Below are positions 54,865 to 63,231 of a stretch of DNA of 64,000 bases, in pieces. The notes under the pieces are model-generated. The model ran no database searches. It was not told the origin of the DNA and worked only from the letters and a program-made list of their open reading frames with translations. The translations under genes were made by a program, and so were the position numbers. Source of the stretch: Streptomyces sp. NBC_00078 (GTDB taxonomy: Bacteria > Actinomycetota > Actinomycetes > Streptomycetales > Streptomycetaceae); NCBI RefSeq assembly GCF_026343335.1, contig NZ_JAPELX010000001.1, positions 620,001 through 684,000 of the forward strand. Reading direction: 5' to 3'. Position 1 is the first letter of the stretch, and every line of letters begins with the position of its first letter.

Positions 54865-56316
54865 ATGACCACATCGCCCGAACCACGGATGTCGGGTCTG
54901 GAGATCCGCTCCATCGACTACGTCCCCCTGGACGAGCGCCACGGCAAGCTCTGGCATCTGGGCCCTCTGTGGTTCATGTCGAACGCTCAGATCGCCACCC
55001 TGGCCGTAGGCCTGATCAGCATCACCGAGGGCGGCAACCTCATCTGGTCGCTCATCGCGATCGTGGCGGGCACCGTCCTCGGCACCTTCTTCATGGCCTT
55101 CCACTCGGCGCAGGGACCACAGCTCGGGCTGCCGCAGATGATCCAGTCGCGGCCCCAGTTCGGCTACGTCGGCGCCCTGCTGGTGTGGCTGTTCGCCTAT
55201 GTGCAGTACGCGGGCTTCAACGTCTTCAACACCATCCTCGCCGGAGAGGCGATGCACTCCACGGTGCACGGCGGCGTCAAGCTGTGGGTTGCCGTGGTCA
55301 CCGTGGTCGCCCTCGTCATCGCCCTGGTGGGTTACGACGTCATCCACAGGGCCGAGCAGTTCCTGACGTACTCCTTCCTGGTCGTCTTCGGGATCTTCAC
55401 CGTGGGCGTCCTGGTCACGCTGCACTACCCTGCGGGCTCCTTCGACCTCGGCGCCTTCAAGGCCACACCGTTCCTTGCTCAGTTCGGGGTGGTGGCCGGC
55501 TACCAGATCAGCTGGGCTATCTACGTCTCCGACTACTCGCGCTACCTCCCGCCGGGCGTGACCGTCCGCAAGACCTTCTACTGGACCTACTTCGGCTCGG
55601 CCCTCGGCGGCATCTGGCTGATGGTCCTCGGCTCGCTGCTCGCGGCCTGGGCGGGCAAGGGCTTCGAGACGGTCAAGTCGATCAACGCGGCCGGCGACAA
55701 GGTGTTCAGCGGGTTCGGCGCGATCGTGCTGCTCTTCGCCGTCCTGGGCCTGGTCTCGGTCACCGCACTGAACATGTACGGCGGTTCGCTGACGCTGATC
55801 AGCGCCATCGACTCGATCAGGCGGGTGCGGCCGACGCTCGGCGTGCGGCTGGTGACCATCGGGCTCACCGCGGCACTCTCCCTGGTCGGCGCGCTGGCCG
55901 CGACCTCCAACTTCCTTGAGAACTTCAACAACTTCCTGCTGCTGGTGCTCTACCTGTTCATCCCGTGGACCGCGGTGAACCTCATGGACTACTACGTCGT
56001 GCGCCGCGGGCACTACGCCATCGCCGAGATCTTCAACCCCCATGGAATCTACGGGCGTTGGGGCTGGCACGGCATCATCGCCTACCTGGTGGGCTTCGGC
56101 GTCATGATCCCCTTCTTCTCCGTCGGCACCCTCTACACCGGCCCCGTCGCCGACGCGCTCGGCGGAGCCGACATCTCCCTGTTCGTGGGACTGCCGGTCG
56201 CCGCGGCGCTCTACTGGCTGCTCACTCGCTCCATCGACGTGGCGGCCGAGGAGCGGCTCGCGGAGGCCGAGGCGGAGCAACTGGAGCGGGCGGCGCACGA
56301 GCACCGCGCGCGGTGA
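54865..56316 (+). CDS. NCS1-family nucleobase/cytosine permease
   Basis: A 483-residue, 12-segment NCS1 transporter. WFMSNAQIATLAVGLISITE in segment 1, GLPQMIQSRPQFGYVGALL and AIYVSDYSRYLPPG mark the purine-cytosine permease branch. GGAGGC precedes the ATG at 54865; the upstream ATG 14 codons earlier lies inside the preceding spacer without a ribosome site. It is followed after 167 bases by an orphan response regulator gene, which may govern it. The substrate is unknown. Confidence 0.88.
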   Translation: MTTSPEPRMSGLEIRSIDYVPLDERHGKLWHLGPLWFMSNAQIATLAVGLISITEGGNLIWSLIAIVAGTVLGTFFMAFHSAQGPQLGLPQMIQSRPQFGYVGALLVWLFAYVQYAGFNVFNTILAGEAMHSTVHGGVKLWVAVVTVVALVIALVGYDVIHRAEQFLTYSFLVVFGIFTVGVLVTLHYPAGSFDLGAFKATPFLAQFGVVAGYQISWAIYVSDYSRYLPPGVTVRKTFYWTYFGSALGGIWLMVLGSLLAAWAGKGFETVKSINAAGDKVFSGFGAIVLLFAVLGLVSVTALNMYGGSLTLISAIDSIRRVRPTLGVRLVTIGLTAALSLVGALAATSNFLENFNNFLLLVLYLFIPWTAVNLMDYYVVRRGHYAIAEIFNPHGIYGRWGWHGIIAYLVGFGVMIPFFSVGTLYTGPVADALGGADISLFVGLPVAAALYWLLTRSIDVAAEERLAEAEAEQLERAAHEHRAR

Positions 56317-56444
56317 CGGACACCGCGAAAAGACCGCGCGTTCACGTTCGCCGCGAGATGCGACCTCCGTCGCGAGATGTGACCCACACCATAAGGAGAA
56401 CGATGCCGTTTCGATAGGCACGCGACTACGCTGGCCATCAAGTG

Positions 56445-56461
56445 AACGAAACAGTTTCGTT
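56445..56461. promoter_or_regulatory. Perfect 17-bp palindrome before the response regulator
   Basis: AACGAAACaGTTTCGTT is an exact inverted repeat (8-bp arms) ending 22 bases before the ATG at 56484. A half-site CGTTTCG occurs at 56407-56413. TACGCT at 56427-56432 could be the -10 element, which would place the palindrome over the early transcribed region. The form is typical of TetR-family operators. Confidence 0.6.
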
Positions 56462-56483
56462 TAGAAGATGGGGAAGGACGGAC

Positions 56484-57185
56484 ATGGTCTCCGTACTCAT
56501 CGTCAACGACCAGTCCCTGCAGCGTGTCGGCCTGCGGATGCTGCTGACCGTCGAGCCCGATCTGAGCGTCGTCGGGGAAGCGGCGAGCGGGGCCGAGGCG
56601 GTCGCCATGAGCGCCGCGCTCCGTCCCGACGTCGTGCTGATGGACATCCGGCTCGCCGAAACCGACGACATCGAGTCGATCCGCCGTATCGCACGGCCCC
56701 CGCGCCCCGTCCCGGCCACCGGCTCCGTCCTGGCCGGTGGCCCGCCACCCCGCGTACTGGCGCTGACCTCGACCCGTCACGAAGGGCACGCCTACGCCGC
56801 TCTGCGCGCCGGGGCCTGCGGCTTCCTTCTCACGGACGCGGCCCCGGGCGAACTGATCGCGGCCGTCCGCGTCGTGGCCGCCGGTGACGCCGTGATCACT
56901 CCCGCGCTGACCCGCGCACTCATCGACACCGTCCGCGACGAGCAACCGGCCTCCCTCCCCCTCCGCAGGGAGGTCGGCCTGGACACCCTCACCGAACGCG
57001 AACGCGACGTCCTCACGGCCGTCGCCGCAGGCTGGTCCAACACCGAGATCGCCGTTCGGCTCTCCATCGCCCCGACCACCGTCAAGTCCCACGTCAGCCA
57101 CATCCTCGCCAAGATCGGCGCCCGCGCCCGCGTCCAGGCTGTCGCCTTCGCCTACGAGTCCGGGCTGATACAGCCGGCGGCCTGA
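56484..57185 (+). CDS. Atypical NarL/LuxR-type response regulator
   Basis: A 233-residue two-domain regulator. The receiver (about 1-128) keeps the phospho-acceptor Asp54 (VVLMDIR), but the usual acidic pair is N8-D9 and the conserved Lys of FLLK is Thr117 (FLLTDAAP). A Pro/Gly-rich insertion (about 70-90) interrupts it. The C-terminal HTH (about 168-228; LTERERDVLTAVAAGWSNTE) is intact. Loss of the Lys argues for phosphorylation-independent control. No histidine kinase is adjacent. GGAAGG precedes the ATG. A perfect palindrome lies upstream. Confidence 0.87.
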   Translation: MVSVLIVNDQSLQRVGLRMLLTVEPDLSVVGEAASGAEAVAMSAALRPDVVLMDIRLAETDDIESIRRIARPPRPVPATGSVLAGGPPPRVLALTSTRHEGHAYAALRAGACGFLLTDAAPGELIAAVRVVAAGDAVITPALTRALIDTVRDEQPASLPLRREVGLDTLTERERDVLTAVAAGWSNTEIAVRLSIAPTTVKSHVSHILAKIGARARVQAVAFAYESGLIQPAA

Positions 57186-57457
57186 CCTCAGCAGCGGGGG
57201 CCGGGCGAGCCGGACGGTGAAGCGCCGTCGTGGGAGAGATACGAGGAGGAACCCCGGTACACGCCAGGCCCGTTGACAGTGGCGTCCAGCCGAACGGCGG
57301 CCGGCCCCGCACGTTCGAAAACCGGCTCTTCGGCCGAGTTGCGTCTCGGCAGCCCCGCGGAATTGTCCGTGATCAGTAACAGACGGATCCTGCGGCACCT
57401 CTTCGCCGTCCTGACAGGTGCACAAGAACCACCGGGACGAAAAGAAACAGGGCGGAC

Positions 57458-58243
57458 ATGGCGCGGCATGGCGGGCGGGGATGGCACGGCCGGGTACTCG
57501 CGGCGGCGGTCGGGGTGACGGCGGTGGCGGCGGCCACTTCGGTATGGACGGCGCAGGCCGGCCCCAACGGCGGGGTGCACGCGGGTGCGGGGGCGGCGGC
57601 ACATCCCTCCGCGGGGGCTGCGGGTCCCGGCCGGGCCCCGGTGTCCGTGAGCATCGCCCATGCCTCGGACAAGGGCCCTCGTGGAGTCAACATCACGATC
57701 GACGACGGGCCGGACCCGGTCTGGACGCCTCAGGTAATGCAGGTACTGAAGGACTACGGCGTGAAGGCCACCTTCTGCATGGTCGGCACGCAGGCCCAGG
57801 CGCACCCGGACCTGGTCAAGGCCGTGGTGGCGGCGGGGCACCGGCTGTGCGACCACACGGTGTCGCACGACACCACCATGGACAAGAAGGCCAACTCCTA
57901 TCAGTCCAAGGAGATCCTGGACGCCGCCGGCATGATCACCAAGGCCTCCGGGGGCGTCCGGCCGATGTACTACCGGGCCCCGGGCGGTGCGTTCACGCCC
58001 TACAGCAGGCACCTCGCCGCCTCGCAGGGAATGCGGCCGCTGGGATGGAACGTGGACTCCAAGGACTTCGAGCGCCCCGGCACCGACGCCATCGTCGCCA
58101 CCGTCAGGAGCGAGCTGTCCAACGGTCCGACGATCCTCTTCCACGACGCCGGCGGGGACCGCTCCCAGACCGTGGCCGCCCTGCGCGAGATCCTGCCGTC
58201 ACTGAAGCAGCAGGGATACTCCTTCGGTTTCCCGGTCCGCTGA
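57458..58243 (+). CDS. Polysaccharide deacetylase (NodB/CE4)
   Basis: A 261-residue secreted or membrane-anchored CE4 deacetylase. An N-terminal signal/anchor (about 11-34) and an Ala/Gly/Pro linker precede the NodB domain: IDDGP (81-85, catalytic Asp82 and metal Asp83), CDHTVSH (metal His133 and His137), YYRAPGG and the last motif ILFHDAGG. It should remove N- or O-acetyl groups from peptidoglycan or chitin-type polymers. The 272-base spacer before it holds no gene. Confidence 0.9.
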   Translation: MARHGGRGWHGRVLAAAVGVTAVAAATSVWTAQAGPNGGVHAGAGAAAHPSAGAAGPGRAPVSVSIAHASDKGPRGVNITIDDGPDPVWTPQVMQVLKDYGVKATFCMVGTQAQAHPDLVKAVVAAGHRLCDHTVSHDTTMDKKANSYQSKEILDAAGMITKASGGVRPMYYRAPGGAFTPYSRHLAASQGMRPLGWNVDSKDFERPGTDAIVATVRSELSNGPTILFHDAGGDRSQTVAALREILPSLKQQGYSFGFPVR

Positions 58244-58324
58244 CCCGAACCCCCGGTGGACTGAGCACCTCTGACGGTGACTCGGTCCGTCGGGATCGCG
58301 GCTCCGGCAGGGATCGCGCAGCAT

Positions 58325-58612
58325 GAGACCGCACCGCCACCACCAGGATCCTGGTCCGCGGGCGGATCCACGACTCCTTCCTGTCCGCCTGCACCGACCA
58401 GGCCGCGCGGCTGCGTCCCGGCGCTCCCGACGACGATCACGCCGACTTCGGCCCACTTACGAACGCCGCTGAACTCGCCTCCGTACACGGCATGTCGGAG
58501 CGCCCCCGCCGGGCCAGGCCGAGGTCGTCAACGGCGGCTCGCCCCTCGCCCGTCAGTCCGGTCACCTACCACGCAACGGCTCCGAGCCGATCAACCCCAG
58601 ATGTCCGAGTTC
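58325..58612 (+). pseudogene. Aldehyde dehydrogenase fragment with frameshift
   Basis: In the 679-base gap 58244-58922 the plus strand encodes RTATTRILVRGRIHDSFLSA, then ADFGPLTNAAELASVHGM and, one frame over, GQAEVVNGG. These are consecutive pieces of an aldehyde dehydrogenase just after the catalytic cysteine motif; the Cys position itself (normally CTATTR) reads Arg. A frameshift lies near 58510. Both ends of the gene are gone. Downstream of it, 58624-58710 carries direct repeats. Confidence 0.6.
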
Positions 58613-58623
58613 AACGGAGCGTA

Positions 58624-58710
58624 GTCAGCACCAAGTCAGCACGGGAGAGGTGAGGACGGGTGATGACGTGGACTTTTGGTCAGCACCAAACCAGCACGGG
58701 AGTCAGCACC
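58624..58710. repeat. 24-bp imperfect direct repeats
   Basis: Two copies of GTCAGCACCAA-NN-CAGCACGGGAG occur at 58624-58647 and 58679-58702, differing in two bases, and GTCAGCACC appears a third time at 58702. They lie between the aldehyde dehydrogenase relic and the transporter gene. They could be recombination or attachment-site debris; no integrase is nearby. Confidence 0.6.
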
Positions 58711-58922
58711 GCACCGTCAAATCACCCCGAACTGCTCGTCCCGAACGGCATTCGTTTCGACCACCTTTGAGTCCCTGAACCGCCTGTCGTGAGCCGGCAT
58801 GGTGGCCGCACGCATAGCCGATCCCCGAACTATGTTGCCCCACCACATGTGCCCCTGACCTGCGCCTTCCTACGGTGTCCGGACACGTACCCGTCCCCAT
58901 CGCACACGAGGAAGTGGCGCTC

Positions 58923-60308
58923 ATGGCCTCAGCAGAATCCGCTCCTTCACCGCCCGCGAACCTGCGTCGCATCGTCGCCGCCAGCCTCATCGGCACCACC
59001 ATCGAGTGGTACGACTTCTTCCTCTACGGTTCCGCCGCCGCGCTCGTCTTCAACAAGCTGTTCTTCCCGGACTCGGACCCCCTGGTCGGCACTCTGCTGT
59101 CGTTCCTCACGTACGCCGTCGGATTCGCCGCCCGTCCGCTGGGCGCACTGGTCTTCGGGCACTACGGCGACCGGATCGGGCGCAAGAAGCTGCTGGTGCT
59201 GAGCCTGCTGATGATGGGCGGGGCGACCTTCGCGATCGGATTGCTGCCGACGCATGCGACGGTGGGAGCCGCCGCTCCGGTGCTGCTCACCACCCTGCGT
59301 CTGGTCCAGGGCTTCGCGCTGGGCGGCGAGTGGGGCGGGGCCGTGCTGCTGGTGTCCGAGCACGGGGATGCCCGGCGGCGCGGATTCTGGGCCTCGTGGC
59401 CGCAGACCGGGGCGCCCGCCGGGCAGCTGCTCGCGACCGGTGTGCTGTCCGCGCTGACGGCCCTGCTGTCGGACGACGCCTTCGTGTCCTGGGGCTGGCG
59501 GATCCCGTTCCTGCTCTCCGGTGTGCTGGTGATCGTCGGTTTGTGGATTCGTCTGTCTGTCGATGAATCGCCCGTGTTCCAGCAGGCGTTGGCCCAGGCC
59601 GAGGCCCGTAAGGCCGACCGGACGGCGGAGGCCGAGAAGCTGCCGATCGTGTCGGTGCTGCGCCACCACTGGAGGGACGTGCTGATCGCGATGGGCGCGC
59701 GCATGGCGGAGAACATCAGCTACTACGTGATCACCGCGTTCATCCTCGTCTACGCCACCACGTCGGCCGGTGTCTCCAAGCAGACCGCGCTGAACGCGGT
59801 GCTGATCGCGTCGGCCGTCCACTTCGCGGTCATCCCGGCCTGGGGCGCGCTGTCGGACCGGGTCGGCAGGCGTCCGGTGTATCTGCTGGGCGCGGTCGGC
59901 GTCGGGCTGTGGATGTTTCCGTTCTTCTCCCTCATCGACACCGGCGGCTTCGGCAACCTGATCCTCGCGGTCACCGTCGGCCTGGTGCTGCACGGCGCGA
60001 TGTACGCGCCCCAGGCCGCCTTCTTCTCCGAGATGTTCGCGACCCGGATGCGCTACTCCGGTGCCTCCATCGGCGCCCAGTTCGCCTCGGTCGCCGCGGG
60101 CGCGCCCGCTCCGCTGATCGCCACGGCGCTGCTGTCCGACTACGGCAGTTCCACCCCGATCGCCCTGTACGTCATCGCCGCGGCCGTCCTGACGGTTTTG
60201 GCGGTGGGCGTGGCCAAGGAGACCCGTCACCGGGACCTGGCCGAGGTCGAGCCGGCCGTGGACGCCGAACCGGCGCCAGCTCCGGCGGCGGACGCGCGCA
60301 CCCTTTGA
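58923..60308 (+). CDS. MHS-type major facilitator transporter
   Basis: A 461-residue, 12-segment metabolite/proton symporter (MHS family, with ProP, KgtP and ShiA). TTIEWYDFFLYGSAAALVF in segment 1, FGHYGDRIGRKK in the 2-3 loop and GFALGGEWGGAVLL in segment 4 are diagnostic. Substrates of the family are organic acids and osmolytes. GAGGAAG precedes the ATG. It is convergent with a PucR-type regulator and 3-hydroxybutyrate dehydrogenase, so hydroxybutyrate or a related acid is a reasonable guess. Confidence 0.9.
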   Translation: MASAESAPSPPANLRRIVAASLIGTTIEWYDFFLYGSAAALVFNKLFFPDSDPLVGTLLSFLTYAVGFAARPLGALVFGHYGDRIGRKKLLVLSLLMMGGATFAIGLLPTHATVGAAAPVLLTTLRLVQGFALGGEWGGAVLLVSEHGDARRRGFWASWPQTGAPAGQLLATGVLSALTALLSDDAFVSWGWRIPFLLSGVLVIVGLWIRLSVDESPVFQQALAQAEARKADRTAEAEKLPIVSVLRHHWRDVLIAMGARMAENISYYVITAFILVYATTSAGVSKQTALNAVLIASAVHFAVIPAWGALSDRVGRRPVYLLGAVGVGLWMFPFFSLIDTGGFGNLILAVTVGLVLHGAMYAPQAAFFSEMFATRMRYSGASIGAQFASVAAGAPAPLIATALLSDYGSSTPIALYVIAAAVLTVLAVGVAKETRHRDLAEVEPAVDAEPAPAPAADARTL

Positions 60309-60324
60309 CCTTCAGGAAGCCGTC

Positions 60325-60349
60325 CCCCCGTACGCCTGGCGTGCGGGGG
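60325..60349. terminator. Bidirectional terminator between the MHS and PucR genes
   Basis: An 11-bp stem CCCCCGTACGC/GCGTGCGGGGG with one G-T pair and a 3-base loop, lying 17 bases after the transporter stop and 1 base before the convergent regulator stop. Confidence 0.75.
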
Positions 60350-60350
60350 T

Positions 60351-62300
60351 TCAGTTCTGTGCGGGCGCGGACAACCGGTGCAGTCGCAGCGCGAGTTGGA
60401 TCTCCAGCGCGCGGGCGGGGCTCTGCCAGTCGTCGCCCAGGAGACGGGCGACACGCTCCAGGCGCTGGGCCACGGTGTTGACGTGGACGTGGAGTTCGTC
60501 CTTGGTGCGGGCCGGGCTCATGCCACAGGTGAAGTAGGCGTCGACGGTGCGTAGGAGGTCGGTGCCGCGCCGTTGGTCGTAGGCGACGACCTGGCCGATC
60601 GTGCGGTCTACGAAGCCGGCGATGTCCCGGTCCCCGGCGAGCAGCAGGCCGAGGAAGCCGAAGTCCTCGGCTGCGGCCCCGTCGCCGGAGCGGCCGAGCA
60701 GGCGCAAAGCCTCCAGACAGCGTCGGCCCTCCGCGTAGGCGGCGGTCACGGTTTCGGGGTGGGCGGCGAGGTCCTGGACGGGGGCGGAGGCGCCGACGGT
60801 GACCGCCTCGTGGACTGCGGTGCCCAGCTGGTGGGCGGTGGTGCGGGCCAGGTCGGTGGCGATGTCGCCGGGCGTCAGCGGCAGCAGCAGGACGGTGCCG
60901 CCGTCGCGTGCGGCGGCCAGGCCGTGCCGGGTCGCGGCGAGGTGCGAGGCGGCGGACCACAGGCGCCGGCGCGCGGCCGCCTCCTGGTCGGCGTCGGGCG
61001 CGGTGCCGTCGAGCCGGGCGGCGAGCACGACGTGGGTGGCGTCGAGGTCCGCGTGGAGCCGCGAGGCACGCTCGCGCAGCAGGCGCGGGTCGCGGTCGCG
61101 GGCGTCGAGGAGGTCGTCCAACAGCTCACCGCGGACGCGCTGTTCGGCTTCGGCGGCCGAGCGTCTGGCGAGCAGCAGCAGCGAGGTGACCATGGCGGCC
61201 CGCTCCAGGGTGAGCTGGTCGACGGGGTCGAGGCCGGGGTGGCCGCGCAGGACGAGCGCGCCGAGCAGTTCGCCGCCGGCCGTCACGGCGGCGATCCAGT
61301 CGTCCTCGTGGCGCACCGCGTGCCCTTCGGCGCGGGACGCCTCCAGAGGTGCCGACGGCGCGTCGACGGCCTCGGTGAAGTCGACGGTTCCGTCGAGGAC
61401 CTGGGAGACGGCCGCGGCCACGTCGTGCACCCCGCCGCCGCGCAGTACGAGTTCGGCGAGCCGGTCGTGGACGTCGGAGGCGCGCTCGATGACGCCGCTG
61501 CGGTCGCGGATGATCTCGTTGGCCCGCTCCAGCCCGGCGAGGGCCGAGCGGGTCTCGGTGAGGAGATTCGCGGTGTCGATGGCGGCCGCGGCCAGCGCCG
61601 CGAACGAACCGAGCAGGGCGATCTGCTCGCGTTCGAAGACCCGGGCGCGCCGGTCGGCCGCGAAGAGGACGCCGATGACGTGGTGGCCCAGCATCAGGGG
61701 CACGCCGAGGATGGCGACCAGGCCCTCGTCCCGCACGCCGGTGTCGATGGTGTGGGTGTGCTGGAAGCGGTCGTCCTTGAAGTAGTCGTCGGTGACGTAC
61801 GGACGGGCGGTCTGGGCCACCAGTCCGCCGAGCCCCTCCCCCATGCCGAGCCGGAGCTGCTGGAAGCGGGCGGCGACCGAGCCCTCCGTCACCCGCATGT
61901 AGGTGTCTCCGCGGTCCGGGTCGTTCAGGCTGAGGTAGGCGACGTCCGTGCCCAGCAGTGACCGGGCGCGCTGCACGATCGCCCGCAGTACGGAGTCCAG
62001 GTCCCGCAGGCCCGCGAGGTCGTGGGCCGTCTCGAAGAGCGCGGACAGCTCGGCCTCCCGGCGGCGCCGCCCCTCCAGGTCCGCGCGCACACGCAACGCG
62101 AGCAGCTTGGCGTGTTCGAGCGCGGCGATCGCCTCGGCCGGACGCCCCTCGGCGCGCGCCAGCAGCACCGGCTGGTCGTAGGCGTCGGAGGACGCGCCCC
62201 TGGCCAGCAGCTCCAGGAACGGCGTCTCGGCGCCGGTGAGCGCCGGCCCGGCCGCTTCGGCGTCGGTGCGCTCGGCGGACTGCACGTGATCGCGAGACAT
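60351..62300 (-). CDS. GAF-containing PucR/CdaR-type transcriptional regulator
   Basis: A 649-residue regulator. An N-terminal helical part is followed by a GAF domain (about 85-245; GMGEGLGGLVAQTARPYVTD), a second degenerate sensor, a GGDEF-like CdaR region (about 395-560) and a C-terminal PucR HTH_30 (about 585-640; TVDAYFTCGMSPARTKDELH, VHVNTVAQRLERVARLLG). Such proteins control catabolic genes in response to metabolites. The ATG at 62300 is used; GAGGA lies 11 bases before it and the frame is open 6 codons further. It is 76 bases downstream of 3-hydroxybutyrate dehydrogenase on the same strand. Confidence 0.88.
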   Translation of the reverse strand: MSRDHVQSAERTDAEAAGPALTGAETPFLELLARGASSDAYDQPVLLARAEGRPAEAIAALEHAKLLALRVRADLEGRRRREAELSALFETAHDLAGLRDLDSVLRAIVQRARSLLGTDVAYLSLNDPDRGDTYMRVTEGSVAARFQQLRLGMGEGLGGLVAQTARPYVTDDYFKDDRFQHTHTIDTGVRDEGLVAILGVPLMLGHHVIGVLFAADRRARVFEREQIALLGSFAALAAAAIDTANLLTETRSALAGLERANEIIRDRSGVIERASDVHDRLAELVLRGGGVHDVAAAVSQVLDGTVDFTEAVDAPSAPLEASRAEGHAVRHEDDWIAAVTAGGELLGALVLRGHPGLDPVDQLTLERAAMVTSLLLLARRSAAEAEQRVRGELLDDLLDARDRDPRLLRERASRLHADLDATHVVLAARLDGTAPDADQEAAARRRLWSAASHLAATRHGLAAARDGGTVLLLPLTPGDIATDLARTTAHQLGTAVHEAVTVGASAPVQDLAAHPETVTAAYAEGRRCLEALRLLGRSGDGAAAEDFGFLGLLLAGDRDIAGFVDRTIGQVVAYDQRRGTDLLRTVDAYFTCGMSPARTKDELHVHVNTVAQRLERVARLLGDDWQSPARALEIQLALRLHRLSAPAQN

Positions 62301-62376
62301 GTTCACAGGATTCCTCATCCCACGGCCGCCCCGTCAGCCCTGTGGACAACTCGTGGACGCATGGATGCCTGCCTGG

Positions 62377-63177
62377 TCAGTGGGCGGTCCAGCCGCCGTC
62401 GAGGACAAGCGAGGTCCCGGTCACGAAGGAGGCCTGCGGGCTGCACAGATAGGCCACGGCCTCGGCGACCTCCTCCGGCTCGATCAGCCGCTTGACGGCA
62501 CTGTCCTGCAGCAGCACCTCCGCCAGGACGCGCTCCGCCGGCACGCCGTGTGCCCGCGCCTGGTCCGCGAGCTGCTTCTCGACCAGTGGGGTGCGCACAT
62601 AGGCGGGGTTCACACAGTTCGAGGTGACGCCGTGGGGTGCGCCTTCGAGGGCAGCGGTCTTCGACAGTCCCTCCAGGCCGTGCTTGGCGGCCACATAGGC
62701 CGACTTGTAGGCCGAGGCGCGCAGTCCGTGGACGGAGGACACGTTGACGATGCGGCCCCACCCCTGCCCGTACATGTGGGGCAGTGCTCCGCGGACGAGG
62801 CGGAACGGCGCCTCCAGCATCACCGTGAGCACGGTGTGGAAGACGTCGGTCGGGAACTCCTCTATGGGGCGCACCAGTTGCAGCCCTGCATTGTTGACGA
62901 GGACGTCGGTGCCCGCGGCGGCGTGCTCGGCCGCGTCGAGGTCGGTGAGATCGAGGACGTGCGGTTCGACGGCGCCCGCGAGCCCCCCGGCCTGCTCGGC
63001 GAGCGACTCCAGTCCCGTGGCGTCCCGGTCGACCGCTCTCACCTTGGCCCCGGCGGCCGCGAGGCGCAGCGCGCAGGCGCGGCCGATGCCACCGGCGGCA
63101 CCGGTGACCAGGGCGGTGCAGCCGCCGAGGTCGAGGGAGGGAGTGTGGGGAGCCGGGAGGGCGCTGGGCGGGGTCAT
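62377..63177 (-). CDS. 3-hydroxybutyrate dehydrogenase (SDR)
   Basis: A 266-residue classical SDR. TGAAGGIG (25-32) binds the cofactor, with D50 after strand 2 indicating NAD; NNAG at 95-98, Ser147/148 and YVAAK (161-165) complete the active site. The segment NPAYVRTPLVEKQ (about 190-202) is characteristic of D-3-hydroxybutyrate dehydrogenase. It converts 3-hydroxybutyrate to acetoacetate. The ATG lies 7 bases after a TAGGGT element and inside the palindrome GGGTCATATGCTGACCC, so the transcript may be leaderless. It is followed by the PucR-type regulator gene. Confidence 0.9.
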   Translation of the reverse strand: MTPPSALPAPHTPSLDLGGCTALVTGAAGGIGRACALRLAAAGAKVRAVDRDATGLESLAEQAGGLAGAVEPHVLDLTDLDAAEHAAAGTDVLVNNAGLQLVRPIEEFPTDVFHTVLTVMLEAPFRLVRGALPHMYGQGWGRIVNVSSVHGLRASAYKSAYVAAKHGLEGLSKTAALEGAPHGVTSNCVNPAYVRTPLVEKQLADQARAHGVPAERVLAEVLLQDSAVKRLIEPEEVAEAVAYLCSPQASFVTGTSLVLDGGWTAH

Positions 63178-63187
63178 ATGCTGACCC
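63171..63187. promoter_or_regulatory. Palindrome over the hydroxybutyrate dehydrogenase start
   Basis: GGGTCA-tatgc-TGACCC has 6-bp arms and overlaps the start codon (63177). Read on the minus strand, TTAGGGT just upstream resembles a -10 element with the ATG at about +1. The same TAGGGT-N7-ATG arrangement occurs before the Nudix gene (63711). Confidence 0.4.
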
Positions 63188-63231
63188 TAAGCAGCACCCC
63201 CCTCTCCCCACATATGGTCACGCCCCATACT

